Source of the DNA: an uncultured Candidatus Nemicrothrix sp. | GTDB lineage: Bacteria > Actinomycetota > Acidimicrobiia > Acidimicrobiales > MedAcidi-G1 | Reading direction: 5' to 3' | Length of the DNA: 39,575 nucleotides | Assembly (NCBI GenBank): GCA_913055915.1 | Contig: CAJXKL010000001.1 | Coordinates: forward strand, 1-39,575 | Shown: in pieces, positions 30,402 through 38,311 of the stretch | Layout: each line of letters begins with the position of its first letter | Numbering within the stretch: the first letter of the stretch is position 1 | Notes under the pieces: model-generated | Database searches by the model: none | What the model was told of the DNA's origin: nothing | What the model saw: only the letters and a program-made list of their open reading frames with translations | Program-made: the position numbers and the translations under genes

Positions 30402-30782
30402 TTGGCGAACTTCCTGCAGGGCGTGGAACCAGTGGCTGACGGCATCCACCGGCTCCCAACATCGACCTCACCTGTCGACTTTGCCCACGAATCCGAGAGG
30501 CGTATAGCCGGCCTGCTCGACTTCTACGGAATCGCCTGGGAGTACGAACCAACCACGTTTGTCCTCGACAAGGCAGCAGACGGGAGCCTCCTCTCGGCGT
30601 TCACTCCCGACTTCTACCTTCCGGACCATGATCTCTACATCGAGGTGACGACGCTGCGACAGGCGCTCGTAACCCGCAAGAACAAGAAGGTCCGAAGGCT
30701 GCGGGAACTGCATCCCGACATTCAGGTGCGGATGCTCTACCGGAGTGACCTCGAGCGAATGTTCGCCAAGCACGCAGCCTGA
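30402..30782 (+). CDS. PD-(D/E)XK nuclease-like small protein
   Basis: This 126-residue hypothetical protein has the pattern of a PD-(D/E)XK fold. HESERRIAGLLDFYGIAWEYEP supplies the first helix with Glu30 or Glu32. FTPDFYLPDHDLYIEVTT gives Pro69-Asp70 and Glu81-Val-Thr83 (ExT instead of ExK). A basic helix with TRKNKKVRRL could supply the missing Lys. The final strand QVRMLYRSDLERMF follows. Nuclease activity is inferred from pattern only. TTG 30402 abuts the MerR stop; GTG codons at residues 8 and 11 are alternative starts. It is cotranscribed with the MerR gene and precedes gcvT. Confidence 0.6.
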   Translation: MANFLQGVEPVADGIHRLPTSTSPVDFAHESERRIAGLLDFYGIAWEYEPTTFVLDKAADGSLLSAFTPDFYLPDHDLYIEVTTLRQALVTRKNKKVRRLRELHPDIQVRMLYRSDLERMFAKHAA

Positions 30783-30802
30783 CCCTCGCACCCGGCGGCC
30801 GG

Positions 30803-30808
30803 TATCCT
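30803..30808 (+). promoter_or_regulatory. -10 box TATCCT for a leaderless gcvT mRNA
   Basis: TATCCT, 7 nt, ATG at 30816. Because the mRNA would start at the ATG, a glycine riboswitch cannot precede gcvT on this transcript. Confidence 0.55.
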
Positions 30809-30815
30809 CATCGCC

Positions 30816-31874
30816 ATGATCGGGACGGCAGGCCTCTCACTGTCGCCGCTCGACCAGGCCCACAGGGCCGCCGAAGCGAGGATGGTCCCGTTCGCCGGCT
30901 GGGAGATGCCGCTCAACTACCCGTCCGGAACGATCTCAGAGCACATGGCCTGTCGGCAGGGAGCAGCCCTCTTCGACGTGAGCCACCTGGGAACCCTCGA
31001 GATGAAGGGTGTAGAGGCGTTCGAACAACTCCAGGTGGCCCTTTCAAATGACCTTCGTCGTATCGCACCGGGACGGGCCCAGTACACCCACCTTCTCGAC
31101 GAGGCAGACGGTTCTGTCCTTGACGACATCATCGTCTGGTGGCTCGAAGACGACAGCTTCACGGTCCTCCCCAATGCAGCCAACAACACCGATGTCCTCA
31201 GCGCCCTTCCCGGCTGTGTCGACGTTGCCGGGGATCGGGCCCTTCTCGCACTCCAGGGCCCTCAGGCCAGCGAACTGCTCCAAGGGGTGGCGCCAGATGC
31301 CGCTGAGGTGGGACGCTTCAAGGTCGCTACCTTCCAATGGGATGGCTGCTCGGCGCTTGTTGCCGGAACCGGTTACACCGGCGAAGCTGGCTTTGAACTG
31401 GCTGTACCGAACCGGGCGGCTGCTTCCCTCTGGCACGCGCTGGTCGCAGCCGGGGCTGACGTTGCAGGCCTCGGAGCCCGTGACACCCTGAGACTCGAGG
31501 CCGGCCTTCCCCTGCACGGCCATGAACTTGGTCCGGGGATCAACCCGCTCGAGGCCGGACTCGGATGGGTCGTCGGCTGGGAAAAGGATGCGTTCAGGGG
31601 GCGAGATGCCCTGATAGAGCTGCGTGAGAGGGGGCCAGGGAGAAAGATGAGAGGTCTCTCAACGCCAGGCAGGCGTCCCCCTAGGGAAGGTCAGGCGGTT
31701 CTTCACGAAGGTGTGCAGGTCTCTGCCGTCACGAGCGGCAACTTCTCACCATGTCTGGGGCACGGCATAGCCATGGCGTTCCTCCCGCTGGAACTCGATG
31801 CCGGTTCCACTGTGGCGCTCGACCAGCGTGGCACAGAGGTGCAGGCAACCGTTACGGACCTTCCGTTCATCTGA
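30816..31874 (+). CDS. gcvT: Aminomethyltransferase (glycine cleavage T protein)
   Basis: A 352-residue tetrahydrofolate-dependent enzyme that releases ammonia and forms methylene-THF from the H-protein intermediate. Conserved blocks are MVPFAGWEMPLNYPSGTISEHMACRQGAALFDVSHLG, GYTGEAGFELAVP, LGARDTLRLEAGLPLHGHEL and SGNFSPCLGHGIAMAFLP. It works with GcvH (26904) and GcvP (38312-39575, opposite strand). The start gives the usual SPLDQAHRAAEARMVPF after a short lead. It is the last gene of the plus-strand run and converges on the class II aldolase gene. Confidence 0.96.
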   Translation: MIGTAGLSLSPLDQAHRAAEARMVPFAGWEMPLNYPSGTISEHMACRQGAALFDVSHLGTLEMKGVEAFEQLQVALSNDLRRIAPGRAQYTHLLDEADGSVLDDIIVWWLEDDSFTVLPNAANNTDVLSALPGCVDVAGDRALLALQGPQASELLQGVAPDAAEVGRFKVATFQWDGCSALVAGTGYTGEAGFELAVPNRAAASLWHALVAAGADVAGLGARDTLRLEAGLPLHGHELGPGINPLEAGLGWVVGWEKDAFRGRDALIELRERGPGRKMRGLSTPGRRPPREGQAVLHEGVQVSAVTSGNFSPCLGHGIAMAFLPLELDAGSTVALDQRGTEVQATVTDLPFI

Positions 31875-31906
31875 TGAGAGCAGGGCTGTTACCGCAGACC
31901 CATAGG

Positions 31907-32671
31907 TCAGTCACACAGGTCGGGTTGTTCCCTCATGATCTGGTCGAACATGGGCTGCGGGCTGAACCAACCTGAATAGGGGTGGTTCAGGTAGGCAGCG
32001 GTCTCAGCTGCCACATCCGCATCGATCAGAACCGGCGTGCCCGCCGCTTCGGCCAAGAGCTGGGCCTGACAGGTCCGCTCCATCGAAACGAACAACCAGA
32101 GCGCTTCCTCGACACACCGGCCGACTGTCAACAGCCCGTGGTTCCTTAGGATGGCGGCACCGTTGCCACCCAGGACGTGTGCGATGCGCCTTCCCTCCTC
32201 GGGGTCGTTGACAACCCCGGTGTAGTCGTCGAACAGCACGTGATTGTCAAAGAAGATGCAGGAGTCCTGAGTCAAGGGGTCAAGCAGCCTTCCCAGCGAG
32301 GACCAGGCCTTCCCGAATACGGAGTGGGAGTGGGCGGCTGCGACGATCTCGGGACGGGTCCTGTGTAGCGCCGAATGGATAGCGAAGGCGGCCTGATTCA
32401 CCGAGTAGGAGCCCTCGACCACGTTGCCCGAGTGATCCACCAGGAGAAGGTCCGAGGCGCTGATCTGGCCAAAGGCCATGCCGAACGGGTTCACCCAGAA
32501 GCACTCCGTGTGTTCAGGGTCACGCGCCGTGATATGCCCGGCCACGCCTTCGCTGAAACCGAACCGACCAAAGAGACGGAAGGCAGCTGCCAGGTGCTCC
32601 TTGCGGTGACGGCGCTCATCCTCGTGCTCGGAGATAGTCGCTGGAACGTAGTAGGGGTTCAAGTCGGTCAT
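31907..32671 (-). CDS. Class II aldolase/adducin family protein
   Basis: This 254-residue metal-dependent protein has the zinc-site pairs HSHS (near 118-121) and RNHG (near 182-185), with VNPFGMAFGQISASDLLLVDHSG and NHGLLTVGRCVEEA as class II aldolase/adducin landmarks. The fuculose-aldolase catalytic Glu region reads YSVNQAAFAIHSALH, as in the adducin-head-like branch, so a true aldol cleavage is not assured. ATG 32671 has GGAG 6 nt upstream. It lies downstream of aroC on the same strand after a 97-nt gap that shows nothing notable. The substrate is unknown. Confidence 0.88.
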   Translation of the reverse strand: MTDLNPYYVPATISEHEDERRHRKEHLAAAFRLFGRFGFSEGVAGHITARDPEHTECFWVNPFGMAFGQISASDLLLVDHSGNVVEGSYSVNQAAFAIHSALHRTRPEIVAAAHSHSVFGKAWSSLGRLLDPLTQDSCIFFDNHVLFDDYTGVVNDPEEGRRIAHVLGGNGAAILRNHGLLTVGRCVEEALWLFVSMERTCQAQLLAEAAGTPVLIDADVAAETAAYLNHPYSGWFSPQPMFDQIMREQPDLCD

Positions 32672-32768
32672 TGTCTGCTCCAGGCTGGTCTCCCGGTTGC
32701 GGCCGAAGCAGCCGGCTCAGGCAGAGCTGACCGTATTGGGATCCAGCCCGGATCCACAAGGCGGGTCA

Positions 32769-33854
32769 TCAGGGGAGGACGTCGACGGCCTTATGTCGCA
32801 ACCAGTGATCGGCGAGGGTCAACAGGGCCATGGACTCGACCAGTGGAACGGCTCTTGGAAGGACACACGGATCGTGGCGCCCCCCGGCCTCAAGTGTTGT
32901 CGCCCTGTTGGAGGTGTCAACGGTCTCCTGAGGAGACGAGATCGTGGCGGTTGGCTTGAAGGCAACGCGAAACACCAGGTCTGCGCCATTTGAGATACCG
33001 CCCTGGATCCCACCGGACCGGTTGGAGGTGGTAACCGGTCCGGTGGCGCCGGGTACGAACGGATCGTTGTGCTCGAGTCCGGTCATGGTGACAGCGCCAA
33101 AGCCGCTACCGATGTCAAACCCCTTTGACGCCGGCAGTGACAGCATCCCCTTGGCCAGGTCGGCCTCGAGCCTGTCAAAGACCGGATCTCCTAGTCCGGG
33201 TGGCACGTTTCGCGCCACGCAGGTGACGATGCCACCCAGGGAGTCCCCGTCGCGGCGGGCAGCATCAATGGCAAAGCTCATCGAAGCGGCGGCATCTGGA
33301 TCAGGGCACCGTGTCGGGTCCTGCTCGACCTGGGCGAGTGTCACGCTGACGGAATCGACATCGGAGGCGATGGTGTGTATCTGGCTGACCCACGCCAGTA
33401 CCTCAATGTCGGCAACATGGCGAAGCAGTTGGCGGGCGACAGCCCCCGCAGCCACCCTGCCTATGGTTTCCCTGGCACTTGAGCGACCACCGCCTCTCCA
33501 GTCACGAACCCCGTACTTGGCGTCGTAGGTGAAGTCGGCGTGTGAAGGGCGGTAGACGTCACGTAGGTGCTCGTAGGCACCAGGTCTGGCGTCGGAGTTG
33601 CGCACCAGGACGGCAATGGGCGAACCGGTGGTAACACCCTCGAACACGCCCGACAGGATCTCGCCACGATCGGTCTCGGATCGCTGCGTGGTAATGCTGC
33701 TCTGGCCCGGGCGACGCCGGTCCAGGTCGGCCTGGAGGTGTTCGTCGGTAAGGGGCAGGCGGGGTGGACACCCGTCGACGACCACGCCGATGCCTCCACC
33801 GTGGCTCTCGCCCCAGGTGGAGACTTGAAACAGCGATCCAAAGGTGCTTCCCAC
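32769..33854 (-). CDS. aroC: Chorismate synthase
   Basis: A 361-residue FMN-dependent lyase converting EPSP to chorismate, the last step of the shikimate pathway. Signatures are [64 protein letters not shown] and [21 protein letters not shown] 33854 is chosen because the protein then opens [19 protein letters not shown] like its homologues and TATGCT lies 8 nt upstream. An in-frame start further upstream would add unmatched residues. No other aro gene is adjacent. It is divergent from an acyl-CoA synthetase gene. Confidence 0.97.
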   Translation of the reverse strand: MGSTFGSLFQVSTWGESHGGGIGVVVDGCPPRLPLTDEHLQADLDRRRPGQSSITTQRSETDRGEILSGVFEGVTTGSPIAVLVRNSDARPGAYEHLRDVYRPSHADFTYDAKYGVRDWRGGGRSSARETIGRVAAGAVARQLLRHVADIEVLAWVSQIHTIASDVDSVSVTLAQVEQDPTRCPDPDAAASMSFAIDAARRDGDSLGGIVTCVARNVPPGLGDPVFDRLEADLAKGMLSLPASKGFDIGSGFGAVTMTGLEHNDPFVPGATGPVTTSNRSGGIQGGISNGADLVFRVAFKPTATISSPQETVDTSNRATTLEAGGRHDPCVLPRAVPLVESMALLTLADHWLRHKAVDVLP

Positions 33855-33862
33855 GGTCTCCG

Positions 33863-33868
33863 AGCATA
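33863..33868 (-). promoter_or_regulatory. -10 box TATGCT for a leaderless aroC mRNA
   Basis: On the minus strand TATGCT, 8 nt, GTG at 33854. The box supports the GTG start that homology also favours. Confidence 0.55.
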
Positions 33869-33939
33869 GGTGCGGGGCCACGCCCGACCCGAGACCTTTC
33901 CGGGCCGTTCCGGCTGTACGGGGGAAACCGCCCAGGGGC

Positions 33940-33945
33940 TAGCCT
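33940..33945 (+). promoter_or_regulatory. -10 box TAGCCT for a leaderless acyl-CoA synthetase mRNA
   Basis: TAGCCT, 8 nt, ATG at 33954. The 99 bp between aroC and this gene hold the two divergent boxes and nothing else recognisable. Confidence 0.55.
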
Positions 33946-33953
33946 CGCTGGCT

Positions 33954-35585
33954 ATGTCCGAACAGGTGGGGACCCTCAACATCGCTACGGCATGGGAGGC
34001 CGTGGCCGATGCCGTGGGCGACCAGACGGCACTGGCGGTAACGGGCAACCGGACATCCTGGGCCGACTACGACAACCGCGCCGCATGTCTGGCCGGAACG
34101 CTGCGTTCACGGGGCCTGGCTGCCGGATCAAAGGTCGCCCTCTACTGCCATAACGGAGTCGAGTACCCCGAGGCCCAGTACGCGGCCTTCAAGTTGCGTT
34201 GTGTACCGGCAAACGTCAACTACCGCTACCTGGGCGATGAGTTGGCCTACATCCTGGACAACTCCGACGCTGAAGCCCTCTTCTTCGACCACAGCCTCGC
34301 CGACAGGGTCGATGCGGTGAGGGAGGGATTCCCGGCACTGAAGGCTCTCGTGCAGATCGGTGGCGACACGACGCCCTCGTGGGCCATTTCCTACGAAGAG
34401 GCCCTCGCCACCCCGCCGATGCAGCGAATCGAGCGTTCGGGCAGCGACCTTTGGTTCCTCTACACGGGTGGCACAACCGGCATGCCCAAGGCTGTCATGT
34501 GGTCCCACGACAGCCTCTTCGCCAACATGGCAGGGACCTTCGCCTCTCTGGGAGAGGCCCTGCCTCGTACAGCCAGCGAGGTCGCTGCGGCGGCAACCCG
34601 GATCGCAGCAGCCGGAAGCCGAGTCAGGCAACTCTGTGCCGCTCCCCTCATGCACGGCACATCAGGTCTCAGCAGCCTCAACACACTCACCCACGGCGGA
34701 ATGATCACCACACTGGGTCAGGGCTCCTTTGACCCCGACGAACTCTGGACGGTTGTCGAGTCCGAGAAGATCACGATGGTCACCATCGTCGGAGATGCCT
34801 TCGCCCGCCCCATGCTCGACTCCCTGGACAGGGCAGCGAAAGCCGGAAAGGCCTGGAACCTCACTGCGCTGCGCCTCCTGCTGTCGTCAGGGGTCATGTT
34901 CAGTGCCCCTGTCAAGGCCGGGATCCTCGCGCACCATGACTGCACGATCGTCGACATTCTGGGATCCAGCGAGGGAACCGGTATGGGATCGCAGATCACC
35001 TCACGGGAGCTCGAGGATGCCGGCACAGCCCGATTCGCCCTCGGCGAAAGGGCGAGGGTTTTCAACGACGATGGTGAAGACGTTGTTCCCGGATCTGGTG
35101 AAAGGGGCCGTCTGGCCCTCGGGGATCCGATCCCTCTCGGCTACTACAAGGATGCTGCCAAGACCGAGCAGACGTTTCCAATGATCGGTGGGCGTCGATG
35201 GTCAATTCCCGGCGACTGGGCGACCGTCGAGGCCGATGGCACCATCACCCTTCTGGGTCGTGGATCAGCGTGCATTAACACCGGTGGAGAGAAGGTCTAC
35301 CCGGAAGAGGTCGAAGAGGCGATCAAGGAGCACCCCGGGGTAGTGGACTGCAATGTTGTCGGCCTGCCCGATGAACGTTGGGGACAGGCGGTGGCAGCCG
35401 TTGTCGAACTCAGCCCAGCCGGCGGTGTCGGTATCGACGAGGACATCTTGAACCGGCACGCACGGACGGTTCTGGCCGGTTACAAGGTCCCAAAGAGGAT
35501 TCTTCTGGTTGACACGATCCAGCGGGGCCCGAACGGCAAGCCCGACTACAAGTGGGCCCGCGGGGCTCTCGAGGCGACTTCCTGA
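33954..35585 (+). CDS. Acyl-CoA synthetase (AMP-forming, FadD-like)
   Basis: This 543-residue member of the ANL superfamily activates a carboxylic acid as an acyl-adenylate and transfers it to CoA. The P-loop is FLYTGGTTGMPKAVMWSH near 168-185. ILGSSEGTGMG takes the place of the usual YGxTE aromatic motif. GDWATVEADGTITLLGRGSACINTGGEKVYPEEVEE and GPNGKPDYKWARG (catalytic Lys of the C-terminal domain) are present. The chain-length preference is not evident. ATG 33954 is set by the TAGCCT box and the homologue-like N-terminus NIATAWEAVADAV. With the nearby acyl-CoA dehydrogenase it suggests fatty-acid or steroid-side-chain catabolism. Confidence 0.9.
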   Translation: MSEQVGTLNIATAWEAVADAVGDQTALAVTGNRTSWADYDNRAACLAGTLRSRGLAAGSKVALYCHNGVEYPEAQYAAFKLRCVPANVNYRYLGDELAYILDNSDAEALFFDHSLADRVDAVREGFPALKALVQIGGDTTPSWAISYEEALATPPMQRIERSGSDLWFLYTGGTTGMPKAVMWSHDSLFANMAGTFASLGEALPRTASEVAAAATRIAAAGSRVRQLCAAPLMHGTSGLSSLNTLTHGGMITTLGQGSFDPDELWTVVESEKITMVTIVGDAFARPMLDSLDRAAKAGKAWNLTALRLLLSSGVMFSAPVKAGILAHHDCTIVDILGSSEGTGMGSQITSRELEDAGTARFALGERARVFNDDGEDVVPGSGERGRLALGDPIPLGYYKDAAKTEQTFPMIGGRRWSIPGDWATVEADGTITLLGRGSACINTGGEKVYPEEVEEAIKEHPGVVDCNVVGLPDERWGQAVAAVVELSPAGGVGIDEDILNRHARTVLAGYKVPKRILLVDTIQRGPNGKPDYKWARGALEATS

Positions 35586-35600
35586 CAGGGGCTGCGGTCC

Positions 35601-36947
35601 TCAGAGCTCCAGCAGCGCCTGTTCGACAACCTCGGGCATCGCCGGATGCACGTACAGTTGGTCGCGGGCCATCTCGTCGACGGTCGTACCCGACGCCATC
35701 CCCTGAATCAACTGCTGGATGAGTGTGGGGGCATGCGGGCCGATGATGTGGGCCCCCAGGAGGAGGCGTGAGTCGGGGTCAGCCAGGAGTTTCACGAAAC
35801 CCGTTGAATCCTCCATGGCCCAGCCGTAGGCGATGTCTGAGAAATTGCGTACCGAGACGAGGTGGGGGGTGCCGGCGTCTACCAGGTTCTGTTCCGTGTG
35901 GCCCACGCTTCCGATCTGGGGATGTCCGAAGACGGCGTGGGGGGTGAGCGAGTTGTCCATTGCCCACAGGTCCTCAGGGTTCAACAGGTTGTGTGTGAGG
36001 ATTCGCGCCTCGGCGTTGGCGATGTGCTTCAGTTGGGCCGGGTTGGTGATGTCGCCCAGTGCCCAGACACCCTCGGCAGAGGTTCGCAGGTAGTCGTCGG
36101 TGGCTATCAGGCCCCGCTCGTCGGTATCGATGCCACCCGCCGCCACGTTGAGCCTGTCGCTGTTGGGACGTCTGCCCGTGGCCACGAGGAGCTGGTCGGC
36201 TTCGAGCGTCGAACCGTCACTCAGTTCGAGCCGGAAACCGTGGTCGTGTGCAACGGCGGTGACGGTCGTGTTCAGGCGAACACCCATGCGGCCCGAGTAG
36301 ACCTCGGTGATCCTCTCCCGGATTGCCTCATCGGCGCCCCGTAGGAGAAGGTCGCCGCGGTGCACAATCGTCACCTGGCTGCCTAGGGCCTCGAAAACAT
36401 GTGCCATCTCAATGGCAATGAAGCCACCACCCAGGATCACCAGATGCTCGGGGAGGGAATCAAGCCTCATGATGGAGTCAGACGTGTGGAACGGCACCTC
36501 AGCCAGACCCGGCAGATCCGGAGCCACCGGCCTTCCTCCAGCGGAGACGACGATCTGGTCGGCCGACACGCTGGTTCCGCCTACGTCGACGCATCGGTCA
36601 CCGGTGAACCGGGCGTGGCTCTCGTAGACGGTCATGTTCTCAAGCCCGACTCGGTAGTCGCGTCCACTGACAGCGATCGGGTCAATTCGGCCAAACACGC
36701 GGTCACGGATGGCCTGCCAGTCGGCACCCTCGAAGGTCGTATGGAGACCGAGTGACCCACCCCGGCGGGCCGAAAGCGCAACGTCGGCAGCGTGGACGAA
36801 CATCTTGGAGGGGATGCAGCCCCGATTCAGGCAGGTCCCGCCGAAGGCCCACGGTTCAACGATGGCTACATCCATCTCTGAGTAGCTCTTCCTGACAACG
36901 GTGTTGCCGGAACCGGCTCCGATGATCAAGAGGTCATGGTGTGGCAT
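35601..36947 (-). CDS. mtr: Mycothione reductase
   Basis: This 448-residue FAD/NAD(P)H disulfide oxidoreductase should keep mycothiol reduced. It has the FAD motif LLIIGAGSGN, the redox pair GGTCLNRGCIPSK (Cys39, Cys44), the NAD(P)H-binding LVILGGGFIAIEMAHVFEALG, the ATGRRPN and WALGDIT segments, and the C-terminal His-Glu dyad HPAMPEV. The N-terminal GSGN and MFVHAADVA match mycobacterial Mtr better than lipoamide dehydrogenase. ATG 36947 has AGAGGG 6 nt upstream. Since the glycine cleavage L protein is a paralogue and is missing here, a lipoamide dehydrogenase role should be kept in mind. Confidence 0.9.
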   Translation of the reverse strand: MPHHDLLIIGAGSGNTVVRKSYSEMDVAIVEPWAFGGTCLNRGCIPSKMFVHAADVALSARRGGSLGLHTTFEGADWQAIRDRVFGRIDPIAVSGRDYRVGLENMTVYESHARFTGDRCVDVGGTSVSADQIVVSAGGRPVAPDLPGLAEVPFHTSDSIMRLDSLPEHLVILGGGFIAIEMAHVFEALGSQVTIVHRGDLLLRGADEAIRERITEVYSGRMGVRLNTTVTAVAHDHGFRLELSDGSTLEADQLLVATGRRPNSDRLNVAAGGIDTDERGLIATDDYLRTSAEGVWALGDITNPAQLKHIANAEARILTHNLLNPEDLWAMDNSLTPHAVFGHPQIGSVGHTEQNLVDAGTPHLVSVRNFSDIAYGWAMEDSTGFVKLLADPDSRLLLGAHIIGPHAPTLIQQLIQGMASGTTVDEMARDQLYVHPAMPEVVEQALLEL

Positions 36948-36974
36948 CTGTTGCCCTCTCATTGTCTGGCATCT

Positions 36975-37022
36975 GGGGTGACAACCCCTGCCGTCACTCG
37001 GATAGTCCAGATACTTCAGATA
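36975..37022 (-). repeat. Tandem TATCyG repeats and small dyad upstream of mtr
   Basis: On the minus strand TATCTG (37022-37017), TATCTG (37013-37008) and TATCCG (37004-36999) recur every 9 bp. Closer to the gene GGGGT-TGTC-ACCCC (36988-36975) is a perfect 5-bp inverted repeat. All lie in the 92-bp gap between the acyl-CoA dehydrogenase stop and mtr. They may be regulator sites; no clear -10 box is seen here. Confidence 0.4.
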
Positions 37023-37039
37023 CGGGTAATGGAGCGCCG

Positions 37040-38260
37040 CTAGTTGCGGGGTACATCCTCCCACGCAACGTCCTTGAAGGGGTTCGGTTCCCTGGGGAGT
37101 CCGAGTACCCGTTCGCCGATGATGTTTCGCTGCACCTCGTCGGTTCCCCCGGCAATGCTGATCCCAGCGGCCGACAGACAGAAGGTCGACCAGCGTTCTC
37201 CATCCCCACCGTCAGGTCCCCAGGCCTGGCCGGCGGCACCGACCAGTTCCATTGACACGTCACGAATCGTCCTCGCGAGCAGAGCACCGTTGAGCTTGGC
37301 GATGGAGCCCTCCGGTCCCGGAACCCTGCCAGCGGCGACCGCATCGCGTATCCGCCTTCCGATGAACCCCTTGATCCGCTCCCGTATCCAGAGGTCGGCC
37401 AGGTCCTGACGGGTTCGGGGGTCTTCGGCCTTGTCGAGTTGTCGGGCCAGGTTGATCAGGTTCTGGGTGACACGCTCGCCGCCGAGGCCACCTCGCCCAG
37501 CTCCGATGGAGACCCTCTCGAACATGAGCATTGCCACGGCCAGGCTCCAACCCTGGTTCAGGTCACCCAACAGCCAGTCAGTTGGGATGTGGGCGTCTGT
37601 GAAGAAGACCTCGTTGAACCCACTCTCCCCGGAGATCTGCCGGAGTGGGCGAACCTCGATCGCCGGGTCGGCCATGTCCACGATGAACATCGAGAGGCCC
37701 TGGTGCTTGGGCACGTCGGGTTCAGTGCGGGCGACCACGATTCCGTAGTCGCAGTAGTGCGCTCCTGAGGTCCATACCTTCTGCCCGTTGAGAACCCAAC
37801 GGTCGCCGTCCCTGACGGCCCTTGTGGACAGGCCTGCCACGTCCGACCCCGCTCCGGGCTCGGAGAACATCTGGCACCAGATTGTCCGGCCATTGATGTT
37901 GTCGGGCATGAAGTCGCTGCGTTGTGCATCGGTGCCGAACTGGTTGAGCACCGGCAAGCACATGCCATGTGAAATGGCGAGGGGCAGGTTGGGCAGGTGC
38001 CATGGCGCGGACACGTCATCGAAGACCTCCTGATGGGTTGCACTCAGCCCTGCTCCACCGAACTCACGGGGAAAGGTGATCCCGGCCAGGCCCGCGCCTG
38101 CCAGAGATGCCTGGAACCTTCGGGCTGTTGTGACCTCGTCGTCGGCTTCGTCCATCGATACCTCACCGCGCCTGGCACAGTTGGCCACCAGAAAATCCTG
38201 GACCTGTCCCCGGAATGCCTGCAGGTCGCTGGTATCCCCTGGCTCAGATGCATCCGACAT
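37040..38260 (-). CDS. Acyl-CoA dehydrogenase family protein
   Basis: This 406-residue flavoenzyme of alpha,beta-dehydrogenation has MFSEPGAGSDVAGLSTRAVRDGDRWVLNGQKVWTSGAHY (FAD/substrate region near 130-170), ESGFNEVFFTDAHIP, and the C-terminal GGTDEVQRNIIGERVLGLPREP. The position of the MCAD catalytic Glu (YEGT) reads AGGT, as in many actinobacterial FadE proteins. The base would be elsewhere, or the enzyme would need a partner subunit. TACGGT lies 7 nt before ATG 38260, indicating its own leaderless promoter downstream of gcvP; a GGAGG further upstream is too distant. Confidence 0.92.
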   Translation of the reverse strand: MSDASEPGDTSDLQAFRGQVQDFLVANCARRGEVSMDEADDEVTTARRFQASLAGAGLAGITFPREFGGAGLSATHQEVFDDVSAPWHLPNLPLAISHGMCLPVLNQFGTDAQRSDFMPDNINGRTIWCQMFSEPGAGSDVAGLSTRAVRDGDRWVLNGQKVWTSGAHYCDYGIVVARTEPDVPKHQGLSMFIVDMADPAIEVRPLRQISGESGFNEVFFTDAHIPTDWLLGDLNQGWSLAVAMLMFERVSIGAGRGGLGGERVTQNLINLARQLDKAEDPRTRQDLADLWIRERIKGFIGRRIRDAVAAGRVPGPEGSIAKLNGALLARTIRDVSMELVGAAGQAWGPDGGDGERWSTFCLSAAGISIAGGTDEVQRNIIGERVLGLPREPNPFKDVAWEDVPRN

Positions 38261-38267
38261 GTCGTCG

Positions 38268-38273
38268 ACCGTA
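38268..38273 (-). promoter_or_regulatory. -10 box TACGGT for a leaderless acyl-CoA dehydrogenase mRNA
   Basis: On the minus strand TACGGT, 7 nt, ATG at 38260. It lies in the 51-bp gap after gcvP. The hexamer and spacing are identical to those of the APH gene at 4683-4688. Confidence 0.6.
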
Positions 38274-38311
38274 ATCCTCCAGACGGTCGGCCCCGTAGCC
38301 CGGCGGGCCTG

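Noticed and set aside
30781-30815. Glycine riboswitch before gcvT
   Set aside because: The 34-nt gap is far too short and the promoter geometry points to a leaderless mRNA.
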